Source: Pseudomonas frederiksbergensis
Lineage (GTDB): Bacteria; Pseudomonadota; Gammaproteobacteria; Pseudomonadales; Pseudomonadaceae
Length of the DNA stretch: 64,000 bases
Reading direction: 5' to 3'
Assembly (NCBI RefSeq): GCF_003732705.1
Contig: NZ_MOBR01000041.1
Location: forward strand, 79,159-143,158
In this document: positions 26,501 through 39,300 of the stretch, one piece after another
Position numbering within the stretch: the first letter of the stretch is position 1
Layout of the letters: the number at the start of each line of letters is the position of its first letter
Program-made: the position numbers and the translations under genes
The notes under the pieces: generated by a model
The model's database searches: none
The model's input: the letters and a program-made list of their open reading frames with translations, nothing else
What the model was told of the DNA's origin: nothing

Positions 26501-28655
26501 TGATCTGCCCCTTCTTCAACGCTTCCATCACGGCGGCTTTCGGGCCATCGGCGAGTATCTGGCCACGGTCGATCACCAGCAGGCGATCCACCAGCGACAG
26601 CAGCGACGCCCGGTGCGTCACCAGCACCACGGTTTTGTTTTCGACCACCGCCGCCAGGCGTTGCTTGAGGCGTTCTTCGCCGGTGTTGTCCATCGCGCTG
26701 GTCGGTTCGTCGAGCAGCAGGATCGGCGGATTGAGCAGCAGCGCACGGGCCAGGGCTACGTTCTGGCGCTGGCCACCGGACAGGTTCTGCCCGCGCTCGC
26801 CCACTTGCAGTTCATAACCTTGCGGGTGCAAACGGGCAAATTCGTGCACGCCGGCCAGTTCCGCGGCTTGCAGCACCAGTTCATCTTCTACATAGCGCGC
26901 ACCGGATACCAAATTGTCACGCAGCGTACCCGCGAGCAATTGAATGTCCTGGGGCACGTAGCCGATGTTGTGGCGCAATTCGCTGACATCGATCTGACGG
27001 ATATCAACGCCATCCACCAGCAAGGCGCCGTCGTCCGGTTGATAAAGGCCTACCAGCAATTTGGCCAGGGAGCTTTTGCCCGAGCCGCTGCGACCGATGA
27101 TGCCGATTTTTTCGCCAGGCTTGATCACCAGGTTGATGTTCTTCAGCGCCGGGTTCTGCTGGTTCGGGTAGGTGAAGTTCAGTTGACGGCACTCGATGGC
27201 GCCTTGCAGCACCTTGCGGCTCAGTGGGCGCTCGTCGAAATTGCGCTCTTGCGGCAATTCCATCATCTGGTCCACCGAAACCATCGTCACCTTCGCTTGC
27301 TGGTAACGGGTCAGCAGGCCGGACAACGAGGCCAACGGGCTGAGGGCACGGCCGCTGAGCATGTAGCAGGCAATCAGACCGCCCATGCTCAAGTGACCGT
27401 CGATGATCTGGTACACGCCGAAGACGATCATGATCACCCCGGCCAGTTGCTGGATCAGCAGCGTGATGTTCATCGCCAGGCCGGAGAGCATTTTCACCCG
27501 CAGCTCGAGGCGGCTGAGGGTGCCGATGGTCTGTTCCCACTGGTACTGACGCTCACTTTCAGCGTTGTTGACCTTCACCGCATCGAGGCCGGCGAGGGTT
27601 TCAATCAGGCTCGACTGACGCTCGGCGCCGAGGGCCATGGTGCGTTCCATGGTCGCCACGAGTGGCTTTTGCAGCGCGTAGCCGATCAACAGCGCAATCG
27701 GGAACGCCAGCACTGGAATCCACACCAGATGCCCGCCGAGGATCGCGATGACCAGGAAGATCAGCAGGGTAAACGGCAGGTCGATCAGGCTGGTGAGGGT
27801 CAGCGACGCGAGGAAATCCCGCAGGCTCTGAAATTCGTGGATATTCTGGGCGAAGCTGCCGACCCGAGCCGGGCGGTACTTCATGGACATGCCGACAATG
27901 CGCTCGAACAGCGTGGCCGAGATGATCAGGTCGGTTTTCTTGCCGGCCAAATCCAGGCACAGGCTGCGCAAGCTCTTGAGGATCAGGTCGAACAGGTAAG
28001 CGCCGGTAATGCCGATCGCCAACACCCACAGGGTCGATTCCGCCTGGTTCGGCACCACGCGGTCGTAGACGTTCATCACGAACAGCGGCGCGGCCATGGC
28101 GATGATGTTGATCAGGAAACTGGCGGCGATGGCGTCGGCGTACAGCCAACGCGAACGCTTGAGGGTGTCACGGAACCACGAACGCGCACGGGGGATCAGC
28201 GTGCCGTGGTTGACGTCGAATTTGTGTTGGGGTTGGGCGAAGAACACTTTGCCGATGTAGTCGTCGGCCAGCAGTTCGCGGCTGACGACACTTTCGCCGC
28301 CATCGGTTTCGCTGAGCAGCACGCGGGCCTGGTCGTCGCCCTGCCAGCCAAGCAGCACGGCACTGCGACCGTCCTTGAGCAGCAACAGCGCCGGCATCGC
28401 AATCGCCGGAATATCTTCCAGCTTGCGTTGCAGCACCCGGCCTTGCAGACCGGCGCGAGCGGCTGCGCGGGGCAGCAACTCGACGCTCAGGCGTTGCTTG
28501 GGCAACGGCAGGCCGGTGGTCAGCATCGCGGCACTGGCCGGTTTCTGATGCAGCGTGCACAGGGCGAGCAGGCCATCCAGTAACGGATCGTCGTGCAGCG
28601 CGCGTGGATCATTAATGAGATGAACTCGACTGACTTCTGATTCCACGCTCGGCAC
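26490..28655 (-). CDS. lapB: LapB, type I secretion ABC transporter
   Basis: 721 residues from GTG 28655; an in-frame GTG at 28646 is an alternative start. Residues about 1-150 form a C39-like domain without a catalytic cysteine, as in RTX-adhesin exporters. The membrane domain follows (ADAIAASFLINIIAMAAPLF onward). The ATPase carries Walker A IGRSGSGKSS, signature NLSGGQRQ and Walker B ILLLDEPTSAMD. It powers export of LapA in one step from cytoplasm to surface. It overlaps lapC and sits 33 bp after lapE, in one operon. Confidence 0.94.
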   Translation of the reverse strand: MPSVESEVSRVHLINDPRALHDDPLLDGLLALCTLHQKPASAAMLTTGLPLPKQRLSVELLPRAAARAGLQGRVLQRKLEDIPAIAMPALLLLKDGRSAVLLGWQGDDQARVLLSETDGGESVVSRELLADDYIGKVFFAQPQHKFDVNHGTLIPRARSWFRDTLKRSRWLYADAIAASFLINIIAMAAPLFVMNVYDRVVPNQAESTLWVLAIGITGAYLFDLILKSLRSLCLDLAGKKTDLIISATLFERIVGMSMKYRPARVGSFAQNIHEFQSLRDFLASLTLTSLIDLPFTLLIFLVIAILGGHLVWIPVLAFPIALLIGYALQKPLVATMERTMALGAERQSSLIETLAGLDAVKVNNAESERQYQWEQTIGTLSRLELRVKMLSGLAMNITLLIQQLAGVIMIVFGVYQIIDGHLSMGGLIACYMLSGRALSPLASLSGLLTRYQQAKVTMVSVDQMMELPQERNFDERPLSRKVLQGAIECRQLNFTYPNQQNPALKNINLVIKPGEKIGIIGRSGSGKSSLAKLLVGLYQPDDGALLVDGVDIRQIDVSELRHNIGYVPQDIQLLAGTLRDNLVSGARYVEDELVLQAAELAGVHEFARLHPQGYELQVGERGQNLSGGQRQNVALARALLLNPPILLLDEPTSAMDNTGEERLKQRLAAVVENKTVVLVTHRASLLSLVDRLLVIDRGQILADGPKAAVMEALKKGQISVA

Positions 28656-28688
28656 TCTTGGCTAACAATTGAACAATGAAGGTCCTGC

Positions 28689-30041
28689 TCAATTCATGCC
28701 GGGCAATTGGACCTTTGGCTTCACGTCGTTCTGCACAACGGATGCCAACGGTGCGACCACTCCCTGGCTCTTGAGCAACTCGCCCATGGTCGCCTTGATT
28801 CGGTACTGAGTAAATAACTGAATGTTTTTGATGTCCGCCAAACGACGGGACGCAGTAAACAGTTCGTTTTCACTGTCGAGCAAGTCGAGCAAGGTGCGCT
28901 GGCCGAGGCTGAACTGCTTCTGATAAGCCGTGCGCACGGCGGTGCTGCGATCAACATATTGCTGGGCGATCGGCACTTGGGCGTTGGCGTTGTTCAGGGC
29001 GTTCCAGGCCAGGCCCAGCTCTTCGTTCAACACGCGCAAGGCGTTGTTGCGGATATCCAGCGCCTGGTTGGACAGGTAGGACTTGGATTCCAGGTCCGCC
29101 TTGTTGCTGCCACCGGCGAACAGGTTGAAGCGCATGCGCAGCATGGCCTGCCATTCGTTGCTGTGGCCATTCTGGCCGTCGACATCGTTGTCGGCAGAGC
29201 GACCCAGTTCGGCGTCAAAACGTGGGTAGAACGAAGACTTGGCGGCTTCGTACTGTTTTTCCGCCGCGGAAATATCGGATTCGGCAGAACGCAGGATCGG
29301 GCTGTTTTCCAGCATCTGCGAGCGAGCTTCATTCAAGTTGGCCGGCAGCAGTGCCAGGAACGGCGCAGGACGCTCGAGCTGATCGGGCATCTGGCCCACG
29401 GCGCTGAGGAAGTTGGTTTCGGCGTCGGCCAGGTTGGTCTGTTCGGTGATCAGGTTGTTGCGGGCCTGGGCCATACGGGCTTCGGCCTGATCAAGGTCAG
29501 CACCGCTGCCTACACCGCGGGAGGTGCGCAGTTTGATCTGGTCGAAAATCCGTTCGTGGCTCTTCAGGTTTTCTTCGGCCAGGCGCACGAATTCGCGACG
29601 GGTCAGCACATCGAGGTACACCTGGGCCACGGTCAGCGCGGTGCGCTCCGAAGTTCCCAGCAGGGAATAGGCGCGGGAGTTAACGGTGGCTTGTTGACGC
29701 CCCACTTCGCTGGACGTCGCAAAACCGTCAAAAACCATTTGCGACAGACGCAAACTTGACTCGCTGCGGTTCAGGGTTTCCCAGTGATTGTTACCGGTAT
29801 CGGCACGGGTGGTGACGTTATCCGTGCCTTCACGACCATAACCGCCCAGCAGATCGACCCGTGGCAGGTATCCACCTTTGGCGGCCTTTAACTGATAATC
29901 CGCGGCCAATCGACTATTGACCGCAGCCTGGATCTCCGGATGGACATCCAGCGCTTGTTGCATGGCTTCAGGAAGGCTTTGAGCTTGGACAAAACTAGCG
30001 GCGAGGGCGAAAGGTAAGGCCTTGAACAAGTAGGAACGCAT
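28689..30041 (-). CDS. lapE: LapE, TolC-like outer-membrane secretion protein
   Basis: 450 residues from ATG 30041, giving a signal peptide (MRSYLFKALPFALAASFVQA) that would be lost behind 23 extra residues with the in-frame start at 30110. The two OEP/TolC repeats are visible (LRLSQMVFDGFATSSEVGRQ, LRMRFNLFAGGSNKADLES), with VGSGADLDQAEARMAQARNN in the coiled-coil barrel. It forms the outer channel of the LapBCE system. In LapA-type systems the uncut adhesin stays threaded in this channel through its N-terminal retention module. Confidence 0.93.
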   Translation of the reverse strand: MRSYLFKALPFALAASFVQAQSLPEAMQQALDVHPEIQAAVNSRLAADYQLKAAKGGYLPRVDLLGGYGREGTDNVTTRADTGNNHWETLNRSESSLRLSQMVFDGFATSSEVGRQQATVNSRAYSLLGTSERTALTVAQVYLDVLTRREFVRLAEENLKSHERIFDQIKLRTSRGVGSGADLDQAEARMAQARNNLITEQTNLADAETNFLSAVGQMPDQLERPAPFLALLPANLNEARSQMLENSPILRSAESDISAAEKQYEAAKSSFYPRFDAELGRSADNDVDGQNGHSNEWQAMLRMRFNLFAGGSNKADLESKSYLSNQALDIRNNALRVLNEELGLAWNALNNANAQVPIAQQYVDRSTAVRTAYQKQFSLGQRTLLDLLDSENELFTASRRLADIKNIQLFTQYRIKATMGELLKSQGVVAPLASVVQNDVKPKVQLPGMN

Positions 30042-30279
30042 GTAAGAAATATCCCAGAACTTCTTGTCTTGAGTCACAGCAAATAGGGGCGCTGCGTCGG
30101 ATGATGGCAACCGGAATGACCGTATGTCGGAAAGTTCAAAACAGGAACTGGATCACACGCTGTAGGACAGGTCGCCGCTTAAATATCAATGTGACATTAC
30201 TGGGGCGATTGTTTAGGATGGCACCCATAAGGTCAATAGTTTGGCATAAACTAAATAGCGAAAAAATATAGCCAAATTA

Positions 30280-30308
30280 TTGACGGATTGCAGCGTCAAG
30301 CTTATGCA
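30280..30308 (+). promoter_or_regulatory. lapA: Possible sigma-70 promoter upstream of lapA
   Basis: TTGACG (30280-30285) and TATGCA (30303-30308) are separated by 17 bp in the AT-rich lapE-lapA intergenic region (30042-30399). The -10 match is only partial. The rest of this 358-bp region is AT-rich and contains no gene I can see; it must also hold the lapE promoter. Confidence 0.35.
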
Positions 30309-30399
30309 CTAAATTTTAAAATGTACGTCCAGACTGCTTTGGCGAATTCGCCATCAGGTCCATGGAAGTCAACTGAACGTGACACCCGGAGAGTCTTCA

Positions 30400-33300
30400 A
30401 TGAGCAGTGTTGTTGCCATCGTCAAAAGCATTGTTGGTCAAGTTTTCGCGGTGTCCCCAGAGGGCGTCCGCCGCGTACTCGTTGAAGGCGACCGGCTGTT
30501 TGTCGGCGATCAGGTAGACACCGGTGCCGCTGGTGCCGTCACGCTCGAACTGGCCGATGGCCGCACCCTGGACCTGGGCCGCGACACTCAGTGGAGTGGC
30601 AGCGCGCCGGACTCCAGCACCGATCTGGCAGAAGCCACTGCACAAGCCGCGCCATCGGTTGAAGAACTGCAGCAAGCCATCGCGGCCGGCGCCGACCCGA
30701 CCAAAGACCTCGAAGCCACCGCAGCAGGCCCGACCGCAGCAGGCGGCGATGGCGCGGCCGGTGGTGGCCACAGTTTCGTCATGCTGGACGCAACCGCTGG
30801 CCGGGTAGACCCGACCATTGGTTTCCCGACCGCGGGCATCGGCTCTGCCGGGGCGACCACCCAGAACACCGTTGGCGGCCAGACCACCAATAACGCCACT
30901 ATCGTGCAGGCGTCGACCCTGAGCCTCAGTGCCACGCCGACCATCACCGAAGCCGGCGGCGTACTGGTTTACACCGCGACCCTGACCCAGGCACCGACCA
31001 GCGACCTGACCATCACCCTGTCCAACGGCTCGGTGATCGTGATCCAGGCTGGCCAAACCACCGGCACCGTCAACGTGCCACTGGCGCCGAACGACACCGT
31101 CTATAACGACCCGACCCAAATCGACGTCACCGTCACCGGCACCACTGGCGGCGCCGGCATCATTGTTACGCAGCCGACCGTACCGGCGACGACTCAAGTC
31201 ACCGACACCATCGACACCACCACCGTCACCCTGACGGCGGGCGGCACCGTCACTGAAGGCGGGCAGATCACTTACACCGCGACGCTGACCAACCCGGCGC
31301 AAACGCCAGTTACCGTCACCCTGTCCAACGGTTCGACTATCACCATTGAAGCCGGTAAAACCACCGGTTCGGTGGACGTTCCGACGCCAGCCAATGACGT
31401 CTATCAAAACGGCAGCACCGTCACCACCACGATCACCGGCACTACCGGCGGCAACTTCGAGAACCTGGTGCCGAATCCAGCGCCAGCGGTCACGACCATC
31501 ACTGATTCGGTCGACACCACCACCGTCACCCTGACAGCGGGCTCCACCGTCACTGAAGGCGGGCAGATCACCTACACCGCGACATTGACCAATGCGGCGC
31601 AGACGCCAGTTACCGTCACCCTGTCCAACGGTTCGACCATCACCATCGAAGCCGGCAAGACCACTGGCTCGGTGGACGTTCCGACGCCAGCCAATGACGT
31701 CTACAACAATGGCAGCACCGTCACCACCACGATCACCGGCACTACTGGCGGCAATTTCGAGAACCTGGTGCCGAATCCAGCGCCAGCGGTCACGACCATC
31801 ACTGATTCGGTCGACACCACCACCGTTACCCTGACAGCAGGCAACACCGTTACTGAAGGCGGGCAGATCACCTACACCGCGACATTGACCAACCCGGCGC
31901 AGACGCCGGTTACCGTCACCCTGTCCAACGGTTCGACCATCACCATTGAAGCCGGCAAGACCACTGGCTCGGTGGACGTTGCGACCCCAGCCAATGACGT
32001 CTATCAAAACGGCAGCACCGTCAGCACTTCGATTACCGGCGCAACCGGCGGCAACTTCGAGAACCTGGTGCCGAATCCAGCACCAGCGGTTACGACCATT
32101 ACCGATTCGATCGACAACACCGGCCTGAGCCTCTCCGCCACCGGCACCGTGGTCGAAGGTGGCCAGATCACCTACACCGCGACCCTGACCAACCCGGCCG
32201 GCACGCCGATGACCGTGACCTTGAGCAATGGCTCGGTCATTACCATCGAAGCGGGCAAGACCACCGGCAGCGTTATCGTCGAGACCCCGGCGAACGACGT
32301 CTATAACAATGGCAGCACCGTCAGCACCACGATCACCGGCACCACCGGCGGCAATTTCGAACAACTGACCCCGAGCACCGAGCCGGCGCTGACCACCATC
32401 ACCGACTCGAAAGACACCACCACGCTGAGCCTGAGCGCGACCGACTCCGTGGCTGAAGGTGGTTCGATTGTCTATACCGCCAATTTGACCAACGCCGCCG
32501 GCACTCCGGTAACCGTGACCCTGAGCAACGGTGCAGTGATCACCATCGCGGCGGGCGCCACCACTGGCTCCGTCACCGTCGCTGCCCCGGCCGATGACGT
32601 CTATAAAGACGCCGGCAAGGTCGAAACGACGATTTCTACCGCCACTGGCGGTAATTTCGAGAATCTGGTTCCAAGCACAGTTCCAGCGGTGACCAACGTC
32701 ACTGACACCATCGACACCTCGGTTGTGACCCTGACCGCGACCTCGACCGTTGCCGAAGGCGGCACCGTGGTTTACACCGCTTCGGTCGGTGCTCCAGTCA
32801 CCGGCGCGCCGGTCATCGTGACCCTGGCCAACGGCCAGACCATCACCATCGACATCGGCAAAAGCAGTGGCACCGTTAACGCCGTTGCCCCGAACGATGT
32901 CCTCAATGGCCACGCGCCGCTGACCACTTCGATCACCGACGTAAGCGGCGGTAATTACGAAAACCTGGTTGCCAACAAGGCGCCGGTTTCGACCACGGTC
33001 ACTGATACTGCCGACACCACCACCCTGAGCCTGAGCGCGACTGACTCCGTGGCTGAAGGTGGTTCGATCGTTTACACCGCCACCCTGACCAATGCCGCTG
33101 GCACGCCAGTGACCGTGACCCTGAGCAACGGCGCGGTGATCACCATCGCCGCCGGCGCCACCAGTGGCAACGTCACCGTCGCGGCCCCGGCTGATGACGT
33201 CTATAAAGACGCTGGCAAAGTGGAAGTCACGGTCAAAGATGCCACCGGTGGCAACTTCGAAAACCTGGCCACTGACCCGGCTCCAGCAGTGACCAACGTC

Positions 33301-36300
33301 ACTGACACCATCGACACGTCGGTTGTGACCCTGACCGCGACCTCGACCGTTGCCGAAGGCGGCACAGTGGTTTACACCGCTTCGGTCGGTGCTCCAGTCA
33401 CCGGCGCGCCGGTCATCGTGACCCTGGCCAATGGTCAGACCATCACCATCGACATCGGCAAAAGCAGTGGCACCGTTAACGCCGTTGCCCCGAACGATGT
33501 CCTCAATGGCCACGCGCCGCTGACCACTTCGATCACCGACGTAAGCGGTGGCAACTACGAAAACCTGGTTGCCAACAAGGCGCCGGTTTCGACCACGGTC
33601 ACTGATACTGCCGACACCACCACCCTGAGCCTGAGCGCGACCGACTCCGTGGCTGAGGGTGGTTCGATCGTCTACACCGCGACCCTGACCAATGCCGCTG
33701 GCACGCCAGTGACCGTGACCCTGAGCAACGGCGCGGTGATCACCATCGCCGCCGGCGCCACCAGTGGCAACGTCACCGTCGCGGCCCCGGCTGATGACGT
33801 CTATAAAGACGCTGGCAAAGTGGAAGTCACGGTCAAAGATGCCACCGGTGGCAACTTTGAAAACCTGGCCACTGACCCGGCGCCAGCGGTGACCAACGTC
33901 ACCGACACCATCGACACGTCAACCGTGACCCTGACCGCGACCTCGACCGTTGCTGAAGGCGGCACAGTGGTTTACACCGCTTCGGTCGGTGCTCCAGTAA
34001 CGGGCGCGCCGGTCATCGTGACCCTGGCCAACGGCCAGACCATCACCATCGACATCGGCAAAAGCAGCGGCACCGTTAACGCCGTTGCCCCGAACGATGT
34101 CCTCAATGGCCACGCGCCGTTGACCACGTCGATCACCGACGTGAGCGGTGGCAACTACGAAAATCTCGTGGCCGATAAAACTCCGGTCAGCACTGCCGTC
34201 ACCGACACCCCGGACACCACGACCCTGAGTCTGTCGGCTACCGACTCGGTCGCCGAGGGCGGTTCAATCGTTTACACCGCCAATTTGACCAACGCCGCTG
34301 GCACGCCTGTGACCGTGACCCTGAGCAACGGCGCGGTGATCACCATCGCCGCCGGCGCCACCAGCGGTTCCGTGACCGTCGCCGCCCCGGCCGATGACGT
34401 CTATAAAGATGCCGGCAAAGTCGAAGTGACCGTCAAGGATGCAGCAGGCGGCAACTTCGAAAATCTGGTCACCAATCCAGCGCCAGCGGTGACTGATGTA
34501 ACGGATACCGTCGACACCTCGACCGTCAACCTGACGGCCACCAGCACCGTGGCTGAAGGCGGCACGGTGGTTTACACCGCTTCTGTTTCTGCACCGGTCA
34601 CTGGCGAACCCGTGGTCGTCACCCTGTCCAACGGCCAGACCATCACCATCCCGGTCGGCGCGAGCAGCGGTTCCGTGAACTTTGTTGCGCCAAACGATGC
34701 GTTGGCGGGCGGCGGCTCCCTGAGCGTCAAGATTGACGACGCCAAGGGCGGTAACTACGAGAAGCTGGAGGTCGATGGCAAACCGGCTGACACCTCGGTT
34801 ACTGACACACCAGACACCACGAACCTCAGCCTGAGCGCTACCGACTCCGTGGCTGAAGGTGGCCAGATCACTTACACCGCGACCCTGACCAATGCGGCCG
34901 GCACACCTGTGACCGTGACCTTGAGCAACGGCGCCGTGATCACCATCGAGGCTGGCAAAACCACCGGCACCGTCACCGTCGCCGCCCCGGCCGATGACGT
35001 TTACAAAGACGCCGGTAAAGTCGAAGCAACCATTTCCAACACCACCGGTGGCAACTTCGAGAACCTGGTGCCAAGCACCGTTCCAGCAGTGACCAATGTC
35101 TCCGACACCATCGACACCTCGACCGTCAAACTGACTGCCACCGACAGCGTGGCCGAAGGCGGCACTGTCGTGTACACCGCATCGGTTGGCGCTCCAGTAA
35201 CTGGCGCCCCAGTCGTCGTGACCCTGGCCAACGGTCAGACGATCACCATCGACATCGGTAAAACCACCGGCACGGTCAACGCTGTTGCCCCGAACGACGT
35301 GCTCAATGGCCACGCGCCGTTGACCAACTCGATCACCAATGTGAGCGGTGGCAACTACGAAAACCTGGTCGCTGACAAAACACCTGTCAGCACCACCGTC
35401 ACCGACACCCCGGACACCACGACCCTCAGCCTGAGCGCGACGGATTCCGTGGCTGAAGGCGGCTCGATTGTCTACACCGCCAGTTTGACCAACGCCGCTG
35501 GCGCACCAGTGACCGTGACCCTGAGCAACGGCGCCGTCATCACCATCGCCGCCGGTGCCACCAGCGGTTCCGTGACCGTCGATGCACCGAAAGACGACGT
35601 CTACAAAGATGCCGGCAAAGTCGAAACCACCATTAAAGATGCCACCGGTGGCAACTTCGAAAACCTGGTTAACGACCCGGCGCCAGCAGTGACCACGGTC
35701 ACCGACACCATCGACACCAGCACCGTGTCGCTGACCGCGACGTCGACCGTCGCCGAGGGTGGTACCGTCGTCTACACCGCATCCGTCAGCGCGCCAGTCA
35801 CCGATTCGCCTGTCGTCGTCACCCTGTCCAACGGCCAGACCATCACCATCCCGGTCGGCGCGAGCAGCGGCAGCGTGAATTTCGTTGCACCGAACGATGC
35901 CTTGGCGGGCGGCGGCTCCCTGAGCGTCAAGATTGACGACGCCAAGGGCGGTAACTACGAGAAGCTGGAGGTCGATGGCAAACCGGCTGACACCTCGGTT
36001 ACCGACACACCAGACACCACGACCCTCAGCCTGAGCGCGACTGACTCGGTCGCTGAAGGCGGTTCGATTGTCTACACCGCGACCCTGACTAATGCCGCCG
36101 GCACTCCGGTGACCGTGACCCTGAGCAACGGCGCGGTGATCACCATCGCCGCCGGCGCCACCAGCGGTAACGTCACCGTCGCGGCCCCAGCCGATGACGT
36201 CTATAAAGACGCCGGCAAAGTTGAAGTCACCGTCAAAGATGCCACCGGCGGCAATTTCGAAAACCTGGCCACTGACCCGGCTGCGGCGGTGACCAACGTC

Positions 36301-39300
36301 ACCGACACCATCGACACTTCGACTGTCACCCTGACCGCCACCAGCAGCGTGGCGGAAGGCGGCACGGTGGTTTACACCGCTTCCGTCGGCGCTCCAGTGA
36401 CAGGCGCACCGGTTATCGTGAGCCTGGCCAACGGTCAGACCATCACCATCGACATCGGCAAAAGCAGCGGCACCGTCAATGCTGTTGCCCCGAACGACGC
36501 GCTGACCGGTCACGCCCCGCTGAGCAACTCGATCACCAATGTCAGCGGCGGCAACTACGAAAACCTGGTCGCTGACAAAACACCGGTCAGCACCACCGTG
36601 ACCGATACCGCCGACACCACCAACCTGTCGCTGACCGCGACCGGCGCCGTGGACGAAGGCGGCCAGATCACTTACACCGCGACCCTGACCAACGCGGCCG
36701 GCACGCCAGTGACCGTCACCCTGAGCAACGGCGCCGTGATCACCATCGACGCCGGTAAAACCACCGGCACCGTGACCGTCGATGCACCGAAAGACGACGT
36801 CTACAAAGACGCCGGCACCGTTGAAGCGACCATCAAAGGCGCGACCGGCGGCAACTTCGAGAACCTGGTCAGCAGCGACACCCCGGCGGTCACCACCGTC
36901 AATGACACCATCGACACCAGCACCGTATCGCTGACCGCCACCGCGAACGTCGCCGAAGGCGAAACCGTGGTCTACACCGCGTCCGTCACCGCTCCAGTGA
37001 CCGGTGCACCGGTTGTGGTGACCCTGTCCAACGGCCAGACCATCACCATCCCGGTCGGCGAAACCAGCGGCAGCGTGAATTTCATCGCGCCAAACAGCCC
37101 GTTGGCGGGCGGCACGTCCCTGAGCGTGAAGATCGACGGCGCCACCGGCGGCAACTACGAAAAACTGGAAGTGGACGGCAAGCCTGCGGACACGGCAGTC
37201 AGCGACACGCCTGACACCACCACCCTGAGCCTGAGCGCGACCGACACCGTGGCCGAAGGCGGCTCGATCGTCTACACCGCCACCCTGACCAACGCTGCCG
37301 GCACTCCGGTGACCGTGACCCTGAGCAACGGCGCGGTGATTCTCATCGCCGCTGGCGCCACCAGTGGTTCCGTGACCGTCGCGGCCCCGGCCGATGATGT
37401 CTACAAAGATGCCGGCAAAGTCGAAGCGACCATCAAGGACGCCAGCGGCGGCAACTTTGAAACCCTGGCCACCAATCCGACGGCAGCCGTGACCAGTGTC
37501 ACCGACACTATCGACACCTCGACGGTCAACCTGACCGCGACCTCGACCGTGGCCGAAGGCGGCACCGTGGTTTACACCGCGTCCGTCACCGCACCGGTGA
37601 CCGGTGTGCCAGTCGTCGTCACCTTGTCGAATGGCCAGACCATTACCATCCCGGTCGGCGCGAGCAGCGGCAGCGTTAACTTCGTTGCGCCGAACGATGC
37701 GTTGGCGGGCGGCGGCTCCCTGAGCGTCAAGATTGATGATGCGAAGGGCGGCAACTACGAGAAGCTGGACGTTGACGGCAAGCCGGCGGAAACCTCGGTT
37801 ACTGATACGCCAGACACCACGACCCTTAGCCTGAGCGCGACTGACTCCGTGGCTGAAGGTGGTTCGATTGTTTACACCGCGACACTGACTAACGCTGCCG
37901 GTACTCCGGTCACCGTAACCCTGTCGAACGGCGCGGTGATCACCATCGAGGCCGGTAAAACCACCGGCACCGTGACCGTTCCAGCGCCAGCCGATGACGT
38001 CTACAAGGACGCGGGCAAAGTCGAAGCGACGATTTCCACCGCTACCGGCGGCAATTTCGAAAACCTGGTGCCAAGCACTGTTCCTGCGGTGACCAACGTC
38101 GCCGACACCATCGACACTTCGACCGTCAAACTGACGGCCACCGATAGCGTCGCTGAAGGCGGCACTGTGGTTTACACCGCCACAGTCGGCCAGCCAGTCA
38201 CCGGTTCGCCAGTTGTTGTGACCCTGGCCAACGGTCAGACCATCACCATCGACATCGGCAAAACCAGCGGCACCGTCAACGCTGTTGCACCGAACGATGC
38301 GCTGACCGGCCACGAGCCGCTGAGCAACTCGATCAAGGACGTGAGCGGCGGTAACTACGAAAACCTGGTGGCCGACAAGACGCCGGTTTCGACCACCGTT
38401 ACCGACACTGCCGACACCACCAACCTGTCGCTGAGCGCGTCCGATTCCGTGGCTGAAGGTGGCCAGATCACCTACACCGCGACGTTGACAAACGCAGCGG
38501 GTACGCCGGTCACCGTGACGCTGTCGAATGGCGCTGTCATCACCATCGACGCTGGTAAAACCACTGGTACTGTGACCGTCGCGGCTCCGGCCGATGACGT
38601 CTACAAGGACGCCGGCAAAGTTGAAGCGACAATTTCCACCGCTACCGGCGGCAATTTCGAAAACCTGGTGCCGAGCACGGTTCCTGCGGTGACCAACGTC
38701 GCCGACACCATCGACACTTCGACCGTCAAACTGACGGCCACCGATAGCGTCGCTGAAGGCGGCACTGTGGTTTACACCGCCACAGTCGGCCAGCCAGTCA
38801 CTGGTTCTCCAGTTGTTGTGACCCTGGCCAACGGCCAGACCATCACCATCGACATCGGCAAAACCAGCGGCACCGTCAACGCTGTTGCACCGAACGATGC
38901 ACTGACCGGCCACGAGCCGCTGGGCAACTCGATCACCAATGTCAGCGGCGGTAACTACGAAAACCTCGTAGCGGACAAAACTCCGGTCAGCACCACCGTC
39001 ACCGACACACCGGACACCACCACCGTCAGCCTGAGCGCGACTGACTCGGTGGCTGAAGGCGGTTCGATTGTCTACACCGCGACCCTGACCAACGCTGCCG
39101 GCACTCCGGTTTCCGTGACCCTGAGCAACGGCGCCGTCATCCTCATCGCGGCTGGCGCCACCAGCGGTAACGTAACCGTCGCCGCTCCGGCCGATGACGT
39201 CTACAAAGACGCCGGCAAGGTCGAAGCAACGATCAAGGATGCTACCGGCGGCAATTTCGAAAACCTGGTCAGCAGCGACACCCCGGCGGTCACCACCGTC

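Noticed and set aside
26478..28583. Plus-strand open frame of 701 codons opposite lapB
   Set aside because: It is fully antisense to a well-supported ABC transporter gene, with Gln/His/Arg-rich composition typical of a shadow frame.
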